From IMG/VR virus record IMGVR_UViG_3300003873_000003, positions 54,361 to 118,360 of that record: a stretch of 64,000 nucleotides of DNA. The stretch is one strand, 5' to 3'. This document shows, piece after piece, positions 39,829-48,412 of this stretch (its first letter is position 1; each line of letters opens with the position of its first letter). Position numbers and translations under genes: made by a program. The notes under the pieces were generated by a model. That model made no database searches and was not told where the DNA came from. It saw only the letters and a list, made by a program, of their open reading frames with translations. Origin of the DNA: a virus.

Positions 39829-41019
39829 ATGCTTAAAAAGATTACAGCGAGTGTATTGGGTGATACACCTGTGATTGCTTCAAGCTTGGCGCCACTGCAT
39901 GAGTGCATCTGTAGTTCGTGTGGTACTAAGGTCATTGCCTCCGTTGGTGAGTCGAATCCTCACTGCGTTGTCTGTGCGGCTGCTACTGTTCCACTATCAG
40001 AGTGCGACCCTAGTTTTGACCGAGCCTCCCTAGTTCACTTGGCTAAGTGTTCTTGTGGTGCCGACTTGAGCATCAGTAAAGAGTTTGATTCTAATCTTAC
40101 TGCTAAATTGAAGTCTAAGCTGCATTGCATTGAATGCGGAGCGGCTATGGACTTCGAGGATGAAGGTGATTACGAAGAGGACAATGCCGTGCAGGAAGAA
40201 GAACCCATTGACTTGGACGACCCTGCCCTTGACTTAGACCCTCACAGCGAGCCTACGGTTAAGAAGCACGAACCACAGTTACAGTACCCAGATGGTGCTG
40301 AAACCGAAGATGAAGCCATCAACAACATCAAAGAGACCATCGAAGATACAACCCCAATGGATTCTTCCATTACAGCGGCGTTCGATGGTAAGCAATACGC
40401 TATCTTCAAAGGCTCTAAGGTAATCGCTACCATTGCCAAAGATGATGTGAGCGAAAGTGTTGCTAAGGTATTCGGGACTCGTTCTTTCTTACCTGCCTTG
40501 CAAGCTGCTATCCAAGCAAACCGCACAGAAGGCTATGGCTTGAAAAAAGTATCTGTTGTTCTTGATGATTCCCACATCAACAAGAAAATCGAAGCTGCTG
40601 TTGCCAAAGAGAAAGAAGACATGCGAGCTAATTTTGAACAAGCGATGTCTATTGCTGCCGCAGGGCAAGTTAAAGGCATGTTCAAAGCCCCTTTGTTTGA
40701 CGCTATGGAAAAAGAGCTTACTGCGTTAGGCGTGGCTAATGCCGCAAGTATCGTAAGTCGCCTTGTAGCAACTGCGGGTCCTAGCCAAATGGATATTCTC
40801 GTCAATGAGGCTACTCACTTGTTAGACTCAAGTAAAGATGAACGTAATACACTAGCTAAGAAGCTCCTACGCACTACTACAGAAGCTTCTGTTTCCAATG
40901 ATGTGGCTACTCCAGCACCTGCACAACGCATTGACCGTGTTGTAAGCAAGAGCAATGCGCCACACACCGAAGCACCAATAAAGAAGTTTGGAACTTTGTT
41001 CCCAACAACCCCAGTATAA
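39829..41019 (+). CDS. Scaffold-like prohead protein with N-terminal zinc ribbons
   Basis: The ATG at 39829 (MLKKITASVLG) follows AAGGAG; an ATG at 39805 lies inside the hairpin. The N-terminal 110 residues have two zinc ribbons (CICSSCG...CVVC and CSCGA...CIEC). An acidic stretch (about 112-175) follows, then a long helical part with an Ala-rich coiled coil (about 255-365) and a basic end. Position just before decoration and capsid genes, acidity and coiled coil fit a scaffold (T4 gp22 role). Zinc ribbons are not usual in scaffolds. Confidence 0.65.
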   Translation: MLKKITASVLGDTPVIASSLAPLHECICSSCGTKVIASVGESNPHCVVCAAATVPLSECDPSFDRASLVHLAKCSCGADLSISKEFDSNLTAKLKSKLHCIECGAAMDFEDEGDYEEDNAVQEEEPIDLDDPALDLDPHSEPTVKKHEPQLQYPDGAETEDEAINNIKETIEDTTPMDSSITAAFDGKQYAIFKGSKVIATIAKDDVSESVAKVFGTRSFLPALQAAIQANRTEGYGLKKVSVVLDDSHINKKIEAAVAKEKEDMRANFEQAMSIAAAGQVKGMFKAPLFDAMEKELTALGVANAASIVSRLVATAGPSQMDILVNEATHLLDSSKDERNTLAKKLLRTTTEASVSNDVATPAPAQRIDRVVSKSNAPHTEAPIKKFGTLFPTTPV

Positions 41020-41034
41020 AGGAGGCATTCTTAA

Positions 41035-41742
41035 ATGCTTTATCATCTTAAAACACAAATCGTAAATTCTTCCGAAGTTGCTGTTGACCCAGCTGCTTCC
41101 ATTACCACAGAAGGTATGGCTTTGGTTAGCAACCTCATCAACGGTATTCAGCATGTATCACCTTCTACAGGTGTTGCGGGCGAACAATTCGCAGGGTTCA
41201 GCTATGGTGAAACAGTTATCCCTAATACTGCACCTGCTGTATTCTCTGCTATCGCCGCTGCTACACAAGTATTGCCCCATGCACCTGTAGGCGGTACTCA
41301 AGTACGTATTACAGCTAACGGTACTCCATTGACCGCTGCTGCTGCCCCAGCTGGTGGTGGTGCTGCTACTGCTGCGGCAGGTACTTTCGTACTTGCAGGT
41401 CAAACATTGACCTTGAATGCTGCCGAAGTGGGTCAAACTCTTGTTGTTACTTATCGTTACGCTTTGACCGCACAACAAGCTCAAATGTTGTATGGCGATG
41501 GCGTTGTTGGTCAATCTGCCGCTGCTTTGTTGCACTCTACTGGTGTCATCAAACAAGGTACAGTTTATACTGACCAATACGATGTAACTGCTGACTATAC
41601 TGCTGGCGCACAACTACGCTTGGCTCCTAATGGCATGATTACTACTGCTGCTGGTACTGGTGTCGCTTTGACTGGTATGACTGTAGTTGAAGTTCCTTCC
41701 GCTGTACAACCTATGTTGGGTGTATCCTTAAACGTAGCATAA
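41035..41742 (+). CDS. Head decoration or capsid-associated protein, 235 aa
   Basis: MLYHLKTQIVNSSEVAVDP, with AAAGGAGG upstream. It is Ala, Gly, Thr and Val rich with an Ig-like beta domain (GTQVRITANGTPL ... AGQTLTLNAAEVGQTLVVTYRYAL, residues about 90-145). It lies directly before the major capsid gene, the usual place for decoration or head fibre proteins. Low Cys and Lys content and repeated beta strands suit a virion surface protein. Confidence 0.65.
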   Translation: MLYHLKTQIVNSSEVAVDPAASITTEGMALVSNLINGIQHVSPSTGVAGEQFAGFSYGETVIPNTAPAVFSAIAAATQVLPHAPVGGTQVRITANGTPLTAAAAPAGGGAATAAAGTFVLAGQTLTLNAAEVGQTLVVTYRYALTAQQAQMLYGDGVVGQSAAALLHSTGVIKQGTVYTDQYDVTADYTAGAQLRLAPNGMITTAAGTGVALTGMTVVEVPSAVQPMLGVSLNVA

Positions 41743-41788
41743 GGTATCTAAAGTATACCTTGGGTCTATAAGACTCATAATGGCATAC

Positions 41789-41841
41789 AGCCATACAGCT
41801 TGACTCTAATTCCTTTTAGAAGGGTGTTAGGCTGTGTGGCT
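41789..41841 (+). promoter_or_regulatory. Folded leader before the capsid gene
   Basis: AGCCATACAGC (41789-41799) pairs with GCTGTGTGGCT (41831-41841) with one wobble pair. Inside, CCTT/AAGG forms a small stem. There is no T tract. It may stabilise or process the capsid mRNA. Confidence 0.45.
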
Positions 41842-41888
41842 CGGCTCGCCTATCTATTAAAAACAACTGTTAAACAGGAGATTGAAAA

Positions 41889-42959
41889 ATGAGTAACTTC
41901 ACAACCCGTAACGGGGAACCTATCGAAGCATTGCGCTTGGGTGGCTCTCAAGTAGTAGCTTCAAACGGTGAAATTAACGCCCACTCTAAAGGTGAGTTGG
42001 CTCAACAGATTGCATCCTTATTGGCTGCGGCAAATCAAGGCGAAATCGTACAAGCTGAAAGCACACAAGATGCGGAAGCTGCCCGCGAAGCTCGTAAAAT
42101 GGCATTGTCTGCTGCATACCAATCATCTGATTCTGACTTCGAAGACTTAGGTCGCCAGTTGGCTTCCGAAGTTCGTGTGGAAGCTGACCGCCAAGGTTTG
42201 TTACGCCGCATGTTCGTAAAATCAGAAGTAACTCGTGGGAACCAACCACGTATCCGTGTTAGTGAACAAAACGTTATGGCTATCGTTGCAACGTCTGCAT
42301 CACAAAACACACCTACTATGGTTCGCTCGAAACATATCAACCCACCAGAGTTCTATATCACTGCATCCCCTTCAGTTGAAGAACGTGATATTCAACAAAC
42401 TTCTGACGATTTATTGGAAGAAGCTTATTTCCAAGCCCAACAAGGTATCATGGTTGCGGAAGATAAGATTTGGAAATCACAAGCCGATGCAACTGTTGGT
42501 GTGTCCAACGACTTATTGTACTTGGTTGGCGGCTTGACTCCAGCATTCTTCACTCAAATGCGTACTGCCGTAAACTCCCATGGTATCCCTGTAACAAACT
42601 GTGTTATGTCTTCTGACTATTGGGATGACATCATCGCTAATGCAGGCTTCTCTACTTGGTTAGACCCTGTATCTAAGTTTGAGTTGGTATCTACTGGTAC
42701 TTTGGGCTCTATCTTGGGTGTTACTTTGAGTACAGATGCTTTCCGCCGTCAAAGCCTGCGTGTTTTGAATCAAGGTGAATTGTACATGTGTGGTGCCCCT
42801 GAATACCATGGTGCTTATACTGACCGTGATGGCTTGCAATCTCGTGAGTCTGACATCTTCGCTCGCAGCGATGTACCTGCTCGTGGCTGGCGCATGTATG
42901 AATTGATGTCAATGTCCTTGCACAATGCTCGTTCTGTGCAAAAAGGCGTTCGTGCATAA
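41889..42959 (+). CDS. Major capsid protein
   Basis: Forms the icosahedral shell with an HK97-type fold. 356 aa. The N-terminal 100 residues (Ala/Glu-rich helices, EAAREARKMALSAAYQ) look like a scaffolding-type delta domain that may be cut off by the protease. The body has VEERDIQQTSDDLLEEAYFQAQQGIMVAEDK (spine helix region), TAVNSHGIPVTNCVMSSDYWDDI (P domain) and LGVTLSTDAFR...GELYMCGAPEYHG near the end. Strong GGAG site, its own leader hairpin, and a hairpin after the stop. No close family name can be given. Confidence 0.85.
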   Translation: MSNFTTRNGEPIEALRLGGSQVVASNGEINAHSKGELAQQIASLLAAANQGEIVQAESTQDAEAAREARKMALSAAYQSSDSDFEDLGRQLASEVRVEADRQGLLRRMFVKSEVTRGNQPRIRVSEQNVMAIVATSASQNTPTMVRSKHINPPEFYITASPSVEERDIQQTSDDLLEEAYFQAQQGIMVAEDKIWKSQADATVGVSNDLLYLVGGLTPAFFTQMRTAVNSHGIPVTNCVMSSDYWDDIIANAGFSTWLDPVSKFELVSTGTLGSILGVTLSTDAFRRQSLRVLNQGELYMCGAPEYHGAYTDRDGLQSRESDIFARSDVPARGWRMYELMSMSLHNARSVQKGVRA

Positions 42960-42977
42960 TTCATAGCAACCCTTAGT

Positions 42978-43015
42978 TGCCAGTGCAAAGCCCCAACATG
43001 CCTAGCACTGGCAAC
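42978..43015 (+). terminator. Perfect hairpin after the capsid gene
   Basis: TTGCCAGTGC (42978-42987) and GCACTGGCAA (43006-43015) around 18 bases, no strong T tract. It could be a partial terminator that lowers expression of later genes. Confidence 0.55.
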
Positions 43016-43059
43016 AACTGTTTGAACTAAAAAAACCTGTATATCGAGAGGATACAACA

Positions 43060-43380
43060 ATGAAACATGCTGATATGACACCCCGTGAGCTGCACGCTCA
43101 CTTACAAGAAGTAAACGCTTCTTTTGAAGAAGATGCTGGTTTTGATGAAGACCCAGTAACTGCTTCTGCTAGTACACAACAACTTTGGGCTGGTATGGAC
43201 GAAGAAGTTGATGATGAATTTGAAGAAGACGAATTTGAAGAAGACGAATTTGAAGAAGACGAAGACGATGAATTTGAAGAAGAAGACGATGACTTCGACC
43301 CTGATGAGTTTATGTCAGGTGGCGTAGTTAAGAACCTGAACCTCGCTTCAGCGTCTCGCCGCCGCCGCCGTTACCCTTGA
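43060..43380 (+). CDS. Highly acidic small protein, 106 aa
   Basis: MKHADMTPRELHAHLQEVNAS is followed by an Asp/Glu/Phe-rich stretch (EFEEDEFEEDEFEED, about residues 50-82) and a very basic end (ASASRRRRRYP). An acidic block with a basic tip suits a small scaffold, a decoration anchor or a DNA mimic. It sits between capsid and neck genes with AGAGGA upstream and a terminator behind. Unknown family. Confidence 0.65.
   Translation: MKHADMTPRELHAHLQEVNASFEEDAGFDEDPVTASASTQQLWAGMDEEVDDEFEEDEFEEDEFEEDEDDEFEEEDDDFDPDEFMSGGVVKNLNLASASRRRRRYP
43216..43260 (+). repeat. 15-bp tandem repeat, 3 copies
   Basis: GAATTTGAAGAAGAC three times in a row, encoding EFEED. Confidence 0.9.
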
Positions 43381-43417
43381 GGCACGGCTCTTCTAGTATA
43401 ACGTAAAGAAAAAACTG

Positions 43418-43459
43418 ATAGGCAGCATAGGTTACATATTGCCTATGCTGCCTATTTTC
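43418..43459 (+). terminator. Rho-independent terminator
   Basis: ATAGGCAGCATAGG and CCTATGCTGCCTAT (14-bp stem) with TTT after the stem. It lies between the acidic protein and the neck gene, so 43475 onwards needs readthrough or its own promoter. Confidence 0.8.
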
Positions 43460-43474
43460 GTTTGGGGGTGTACC

Positions 43475-44026
43475 TTGTTAGAACTTGTGCTTTCCGACTT
43501 CCGTAAGACACTTGGAAGTCTTGTCTGTCCAACAGAGATGGTTGGTGATAGTAACTTTGGTCTCCGAAGACTGCATAATGAGGATGTTGCTCGTGTTCCT
43601 TATGGAACGTTGCAAGTGACCGCCTTGCGCATATCCGATGACTCCTATAATAAAAGCTCCGCTTATAGGGGTGTTGCAGGTGGTAACCTACGGAAAAGCC
43701 CTCAAGTGCAGTTTGATAGGGTAGTCCCGATGGAAGCTGACATCACCTTCACCTATAGAACCACAGATTTGTCCAGTATATTCAGTACGATTAAGCTAAT
43801 TTTGTTTAGGACGACAGGTGGGGAGTTTAACCGAACGATTACGGTTGATACACTCTCTACCGATACATCCTTTAAGTTGGCTAGTGATTCTATAGGTTTC
43901 GGCGACCCTGATGATAACGGCATCATAGATGTTCCGTTTGAGTTCACTGTGAAGTCTTGTCTGATAGAAGAAGGCTCCATTGCCGCTGTAACGTCTATCG
44001 TACCTACCAAAGTAAATACATTCTAA
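43475..44026 (+). CDS. Neck or tail-completion-like protein, 183 aa
   Basis: The start is unclear because the region before 43460 is a terminator. A TTG at 43475 (LLELVLSDFRKTLG), 5 bases after GGGGGTG, fits best; a GTG at 43487 is an alternative. The protein has FRKTLGSLVCPTEMVGDSNFG and a beta-rich body with VPFEFTVKSCL. Position before the sheath suggests a neck or tail terminator function, as T4 gp3/gp15. No motif proves this. Confidence 0.55.
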   Translation: MLELVLSDFRKTLGSLVCPTEMVGDSNFGLRRLHNEDVARVPYGTLQVTALRISDDSYNKSSAYRGVAGGNLRKSPQVQFDRVVPMEADITFTYRTTDLSSIFSTIKLILFRTTGGEFNRTITVDTLSTDTSFKLASDSIGFGDPDDNGIIDVPFEFTVKSCLIEEGSIAAVTSIVPTKVNTF

Positions 44027-44038
44027 AGGAGTCCCCTC

Positions 44039-44341
44039 GTGTCTGTTACCCATACCGTTGTGACTACTCACAACACAAACATACGCCGTGTTGTGTCTCG
44101 GCAGACGCTTGTACTAGCAAGCCCCTCTTTCTCTGAGAGAGTTGAAGCCTTAGCACCTGCCGCTGTGTTGACCTTGGCTGTGACTACCCATATTACCATA
44201 TACAGTGATGTCCCTGTGACGGTTACTGTTGGAATCCAAGCTTTCGTCTGCACTCACTTTATGGTGGATGCCGCCATGCCTTCCGTGACTATCGCAAATA
44301 CAGGTCTCGTACCTGCCAATCTTACAATAATAATGGGGTAA
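44039..44341 (+). CDS. Small beta-rich virion protein, 100 aa
   Basis: GTG start at 44039 (MSVTHTVVTTHNTN) 8-9 bases after AAAGGAG. It is rich in Val and Thr with regular strands (TLAVTTHITIYSDVPVTVTVG), as in small decoration or tail-end proteins. It lies between the neck-like gene and 44349. Unknown family. Confidence 0.6.
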   Translation: MSVTHTVVTTHNTNIRRVVSRQTLVLASPSFSERVEALAPAAVLTLAVTTHITIYSDVPVTVTVGIQAFVCTHFMVDAAMPSVTIANTGLVPANLTIIMG

Positions 44342-44348
44342 ACTACTT

Positions 44349-44660
44349 ATGAAAGAAAAACAACCGATTTCGGATACATTACCAACAACCACTCCAACAA
44401 CGGAGCCTGCACCGCAACAAACTTATGAGTATAAGCTGTTTAACTCCACTGACTTCATGTGTGAGCTACCCTTACACGGAGAGGTTTACCACTTGGCTCC
44501 CAAGGTTGGCAGTGTGGTTATATTGGATTGCGAGCTTACTGATGACCTTCCTGATGGCGTATTCATCATGGATAAGCCACCTGAGAAGGCTCCCTACGAA
44601 GACAAGAACTTTCGACCTGATACTAGCAAGTCGCCAACAAGTGCAGTGAAGCTTATCTAA
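44349..44660 (+). CDS. Small hypothetical virion-block protein, 103 aa
   Basis: MKEKQPISDTLPTTTPTTEPAP: a Thr/Pro-rich disordered start of about 25 residues. Then a beta-rich part (YKLFNSTDFMCELPLHGEVYHLAPKVG) and a basic end. 7 bases after the previous gene; weak ribosome site GGGGTAA. Unknown. Confidence 0.6.
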   Translation: MKEKQPISDTLPTTTPTTEPAPQQTYEYKLFNSTDFMCELPLHGEVYHLAPKVGSVVILDCELTDDLPDGVFIMDKPPEKAPYEDKNFRPDTSKSPTSAVKLI

Positions 44661-44697
44661 GCTGCGCTAACGAATCTATATAGGAGGACTTGCTAGT

Positions 44698-46419
44698 ATG
44701 CCAACATACGCCAGTTCTGGAACTTATAGAAAAGAGACTGACCTAAGCGCAACGGGGAACCAACAAGGTGCTTCCGCAGGTGCATTGGTCGTTCACTCCA
44801 ATAGAGGTAGTGAGGAAATTACTTTAATCACTCGTGAAGAAGATTATGTTGCTGAATACGGACAGCCCGACCCTGCGTTAGGGTTCGGACACTTTGCAGC
44901 AATTCCATTCTTATCACAATCAAATCAACTGTATGTTAAGCGTGTTGTTAACGGGGCTTTACGTGCAGGTGTTGAAATTACAGATACAGGTACAGTCACC
45001 GCAGCAATTCCTTGGGCTGTAGGTAAGACCACTGCAACCGTGAACAATGTTTTCCCTGCTGGGACAACTCCTGTTCCTTTGGTGTTCGGTGCTACTACTG
45101 CGTTCCATGTGTTCGCACGTAATAGCGGTGCTTGGGGTAACACCTTGCACATCGAGATTGCCAACATCCGCTTGGTGAACCTCGGTGCGAATCAAGAGTT
45201 TGACTTGCTTGTGTTTGAAAACGGTGTGTTGATGAACACCTACACTGTGTCGCTTGACCACCATGTTGATGGTTATGGGCAACAGACTTTCATCGAGGAA
45301 CGGATTAACTTGTTCCCTGGGCTTATCAGTGTTCGTGTTAACCCAGCTTTTGTTGGCACAATCTCTACCCCAATCACAGCCCCTGTGGCTGCTGTACCTG
45401 CGGTGGCTGCCGTACCTGCTAACCCTGCTGCTGTACCACCTACACCTGCAATCCCACCTAAACCTGCTGTAGCTGCAAATGCAGGTGCGCCGTTTGGTGG
45501 TGGCTTTGACGGGGCTATCCCTACTGAATCGCAGATTATGCTCGGTTGGGACGCTTTCTCTGACCCTCAACAGACGCATGTGCAGATTCTTATCAATGGT
45601 GGCTATGCTTCTATTGCAGTGCATCAACACATCTTTGGTATTTCTGTACTGCGTGGGGATGCTACATCGGTGTTGGATATGCCGAGTAATATGCAGGAAG
45701 TCTTAGCTGCTAAATCCTATCGGGACTTATACCTAGGTATTGATAGTAGCCAAGCATCCATCTACACTTGTGATGTGCTTGTGAAAGACAAGTATTCGGG
45801 TCGTACTTTGTATGTTCCACCATCAGGTTTCGCTGCCGCTGTGTTCGCTCGTACTGACCGTACCACTAACGTAAGCTTTGCACCTGCTGGGCTTAACCGT
45901 GGTTTGTTATCAGGTATGGGTTTGACTGTACTTGGTTTGCGTGTTAAGTATGATAGAGCTGCCCGTGACATTTTGACACCTTCACAAATCAACTCTATTG
46001 TATGGCGCAACGGTGTTGGTCCCTATATCACAGAGCAAGAAACTCTGCAATCCTTCCAGTCTGCTGTATCCAATATCGGCGTTCGCCGCATGTTGAACCA
46101 GTTGGAAACCTACATTGCGAACATGATGGATTACACGTTGATGGAACCTGGGGATGCCTTCTTACATGCAGAAATCATCTCTCGTATCAACTTGAAGTTA
46201 GAAGAGCTGCATAATGCCCGTGCATTCGCTATGACTTTGGATGGCTCTTTGCCTTACATGGTGGTTATCAAACAAACATCTGCACAGATTGACGCAGGCG
46301 TAACACCTGTAACGGTTATGTTGAAACCTGGGATTCCAAATAAAGTTGTTATTCTTAACACTGTGCTTACTCGTAACGGTGCTTCCTTCAAGACCGTCTT
46401 AGCACAAGGAGGCTTCTAA
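44698..46419 (+). CDS. Tail sheath protein
   Basis: The contractile outer tube of the tail. 573 aa. N-terminal MPTYASSGTYRKETDLS and ALVVHSNRGSEEITLITREEDYVAEYGQPD, NQLYVKRVVNGALRAGV are typical of sheath N-termini. The C-terminal domain has PAGLNRGLL, NSIVWRNGVGPYITEQETL, RRMLNQLETYIANMMDYTLMEP and a final beta strand that would lock neighbouring subunits. A Pro/Ala-rich linker (residues about 222-262) and an inserted domain lie between. Start with AGGAGGA; it overlaps the tube gene by one base. Confidence 0.92.
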   Translation: MPTYASSGTYRKETDLSATGNQQGASAGALVVHSNRGSEEITLITREEDYVAEYGQPDPALGFGHFAAIPFLSQSNQLYVKRVVNGALRAGVEITDTGTVTAAIPWAVGKTTATVNNVFPAGTTPVPLVFGATTAFHVFARNSGAWGNTLHIEIANIRLVNLGANQEFDLLVFENGVLMNTYTVSLDHHVDGYGQQTFIEERINLFPGLISVRVNPAFVGTISTPITAPVAAVPAVAAVPANPAAVPPTPAIPPKPAVAANAGAPFGGGFDGAIPTESQIMLGWDAFSDPQQTHVQILINGGYASIAVHQHIFGISVLRGDATSVLDMPSNMQEVLAAKSYRDLYLGIDSSQASIYTCDVLVKDKYSGRTLYVPPSGFAAAVFARTDRTTNVSFAPAGLNRGLLSGMGLTVLGLRVKYDRAARDILTPSQINSIVWRNGVGPYITEQETLQSFQSAVSNIGVRRMLNQLETYIANMMDYTLMEPGDAFLHAEIISRINLKLEELHNARAFAMTLDGSLPYMVVIKQTSAQIDAGVTPVTVMLKPGIPNKVVILNTVLTRNGASFKTVLAQGGF

Positions 46420-46928
46420 TGGCTGTTGGATTACAAGACGTTCGGGGGCTACCTGACCCTCTTGACACAGAAGATTTTTTGTTCACTATCCCTGCTATGC
46501 CTGTCGGTAGCGCACGTCACTTAGAGATTAAGTGTAAGACAGTTGACCTCCCGGGCTTTGGTACGGAGAAGAAGACTGTTGAGCTACATGGCTTCAAGGT
46601 TCATTATGCAGGCACTAAGAAGTTCGATGGTACTATGTCTGTCTCTTTCGTTGAAGGTCGGGACTTAGCTGTCTATCGTGACCTGCTCCTTTGGAGTGAG
46701 CTTGTCAAAAGCACTCGTGCAGGTATGGGGGCAAGTAAGCTAGTGTACTCTACCATAGGTATGATTTCACTACTTGATAACTCTCGTATGCAGTCAGGCT
46801 TGTTCAATGTTGAGGGTTTGTTCCCTGAGGATGTAGAGCAGACATCTCTTGGTGAGGCAGGCGTTATGCTTGTCACCGCTAGTTTCTCCTACGACATCTT
46901 AGCTCCAGAGCTTGCTATCTTAGCTTAG
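46419..46928 (+). CDS. Tail tube protein
   Basis: Inner tube of the tail, T4 gp19 type. 169 aa. FLFTIPAMPVGSARHLEIKCKTVDLPGF, then GFKVHYAGTKKFDGTMSVSFVE and a C-terminal ASFSYDILAPE are the normal tube pattern. It starts at the last base of the sheath stop (TAATG) and ends before a strong terminator, so sheath and tube are made at a fixed ratio. Confidence 0.88.
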   Translation: MAVGLQDVRGLPDPLDTEDFLFTIPAMPVGSARHLEIKCKTVDLPGFGTEKKTVELHGFKVHYAGTKKFDGTMSVSFVEGRDLAVYRDLLLWSELVKSTRAGMGASKLVYSTIGMISLLDNSRMQSGLFNVEGLFPEDVEQTSLGEAGVMLVTASFSYDILAPELAILA

Positions 46929-46951
46929 TACAACGTATGGTACACTAGACT

Positions 46952-46991
46952 ATAGCCGCAGTACATACTACTTGTACTGCGGCTATTTTTA
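46952..46991 (+). terminator. Rho-independent terminator
   Basis: ATAGCCGCAGTACA and TGTACTGCGGCTAT, a 14-bp perfect stem with TTTTATTT after it. It lies after the tube gene. Confidence 0.92.
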
Positions 46992-47022
46992 TTTCCCTAC
47001 ACAGTCATAAGGAGGTAACTTA

Positions 47023-47703
47023 ATGGCACAGATAGGATTGAACGATGTAGCTGGTATCGAGCCCGCCATGCTGCATAGGTTTCTTGTTCATATAAGCGGC
47101 TTCGATAAGTATGTTGGCGGTGACACTAGAATGGCTACTGTTAGGGCTGCCAATGTTAATGTCACCCACCCAAACACGACATCGGAAGGTATCTTTGGGT
47201 ATGGTACTAAAGAATACTTCCCCGCTTTCACTGATATTGATTCCTTTACTATCGGGTTCGTTGAAGACGCTAGTTTCACGATAACGAAAGCATTGTACCA
47301 GTGGAAGCAAGAGGTGGTTGACCCTAATGGGTTTTACGGGACACCTTCGCAGTACAAAAAGGTAGTGACCGTTGAAGCTACTCCGCCGTTAGCAACTGGA
47401 TACCCACAGCCTAAACCTACCGTCATACCTTACCCACAACCAAAACCGAAACCCCAACCAAAACCAAGTGGTAACACGTCCGATTACCAGTACCAACAAG
47501 CACCTAATAGTTTTGAGTTTACGTACACTAAGACCTCTGAACCTAGAACGCCCCCTGACGGCATTGACCACAGAGGTATGGTGTTTGAACTTAGTGGAGT
47601 ATGGCCCAGTATCACCTCTCCGTTCGAGTATGAGCAGGATGGAGGAGTTCTAATTGTCTCACAAGAGTTCAGTGTTGACAATGGAAGACTTTTGCCTAAA
47701 TAG
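47023..47703 (+). CDS. Tail tube-like protein with proline-rich insert, 226 aa
   Basis: The N-terminal half (HRFLVHISGFDKY, VRAANVNVTHPNTTSEG) and the end (SITSPFEYEQDGGVLIVSQEFSVDNGR) resemble tube-type proteins. Between lies a Pro/Lys/Gln-rich insert (PQPKPTVIPYPQPKPKPQPKPS, residues about 128-152). It may be a tube initiator or terminator (T4 gp54 or gp3 role) or a tube paralogue. AAGGAGG upstream; it has its own region after a terminator. Confidence 0.65.
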   Translation: MAQIGLNDVAGIEPAMLHRFLVHISGFDKYVGGDTRMATVRAANVNVTHPNTTSEGIFGYGTKEYFPAFTDIDSFTIGFVEDASFTITKALYQWKQEVVDPNGFYGTPSQYKKVVTVEATPPLATGYPQPKPTVIPYPQPKPKPQPKPSGNTSDYQYQQAPNSFEFTYTKTSEPRTPPDGIDHRGMVFELSGVWPSITSPFEYEQDGGVLIVSQEFSVDNGRLLPK

Positions 47704-47712
47704 GAGCATAAA

Positions 47713-48399
47713 ATGACAGTGTACAATAAACAAGGATTACCCTCGAATGGCGTTTTCGGCATTTCTGATGTGAACATCCGACCGATGCAGGTTAAGGACT
47801 TGCAGTTGGCGTACCGAGCCCGTGTTGAGGATAACATTACCCACATTATCGACTTGGTGGATGGGTGTATAAAGGAAGATGCGAGAGACCTAACAGTCCC
47901 TGACTTCTATTACTTGTGTGCATGGCTGCGGTTAAACTCGTATCCTGTAACACCCCTTAGCTTGAAATGGGAGTGTAAGAATAAGCATGAGAATACTGAT
48001 ATTGTTAGCACCACGAACTTATCCATAACAGTGTGTGATAAATCTAAGGCAGGGAAGTATGCCGATGTTGAGCTTCACTACGCTACTGTGCGTGACTTGG
48101 AGTACATCAACGAAGTCAAGGCAGAGTTGCCTGAACATGAGGCATGGCTTCTTGATAAAGCTCAGTGGTTATCACCTAAGCTTGGGGATATAACAAAGAG
48201 GGTCGAGCTTCTTAAAGAAGGTGGTATTGAAGACGATATGGCATTGTTAGGGTCTATCTCTACCTTCCGTGCCGATATGCGTCATGGTGTAGCAGAGAGT
48301 GTTAAACTGTGTTGTGAGAAGGAGGAATGCGCCTATCATAGTGGAGTAGAAGTTTTAATCCCTATGAAACTCGTAGAGTTTTTTCCCTTCAATTTCTGA
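47713..48399 (+). CDS. Tail assembly chaperone, frame 0 product (gpG-like)
   Basis: 228 aa, between tube and tape-measure genes, the usual place of the tail assembly chaperone. It has IRPMQVKDLQLAYRA, then a strand with CKNKHEN and ends with CCEKEECAYHS: a likely zinc site as in gp28/gp26-like proteins. TAGGAG upstream. Near its end is TTTTTTCCC (48379-48387), where a +1 slip would fuse it to the small frame at 48413-48559. Such G/GT pairs are normal for long-tailed phages. T4 gp28/gp26 hub roles are alternatives. Confidence 0.65.
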   Translation: MTVYNKQGLPSNGVFGISDVNIRPMQVKDLQLAYRARVEDNITHIIDLVDGCIKEDARDLTVPDFYYLCAWLRLNSYPVTPLSLKWECKNKHENTDIVSTTNLSITVCDKSKAGKYADVELHYATVRDLEYINEVKAELPEHEAWLLDKAQWLSPKLGDITKRVELLKEGGIEDDMALLGSISTFRADMRHGVAESVKLCCEKEECAYHSGVEVLIPMKLVEFFPFNF

Positions 48400-48412
48400 T
48401 AGGAGCGTGAGG

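Noticed and set aside
48379-48387. Classic -1 slippery site at TTTTTTCCC
   Set aside because: In the reading frame used, a -1 slip would mispair and would not enter the open downstream frame; +1 does.
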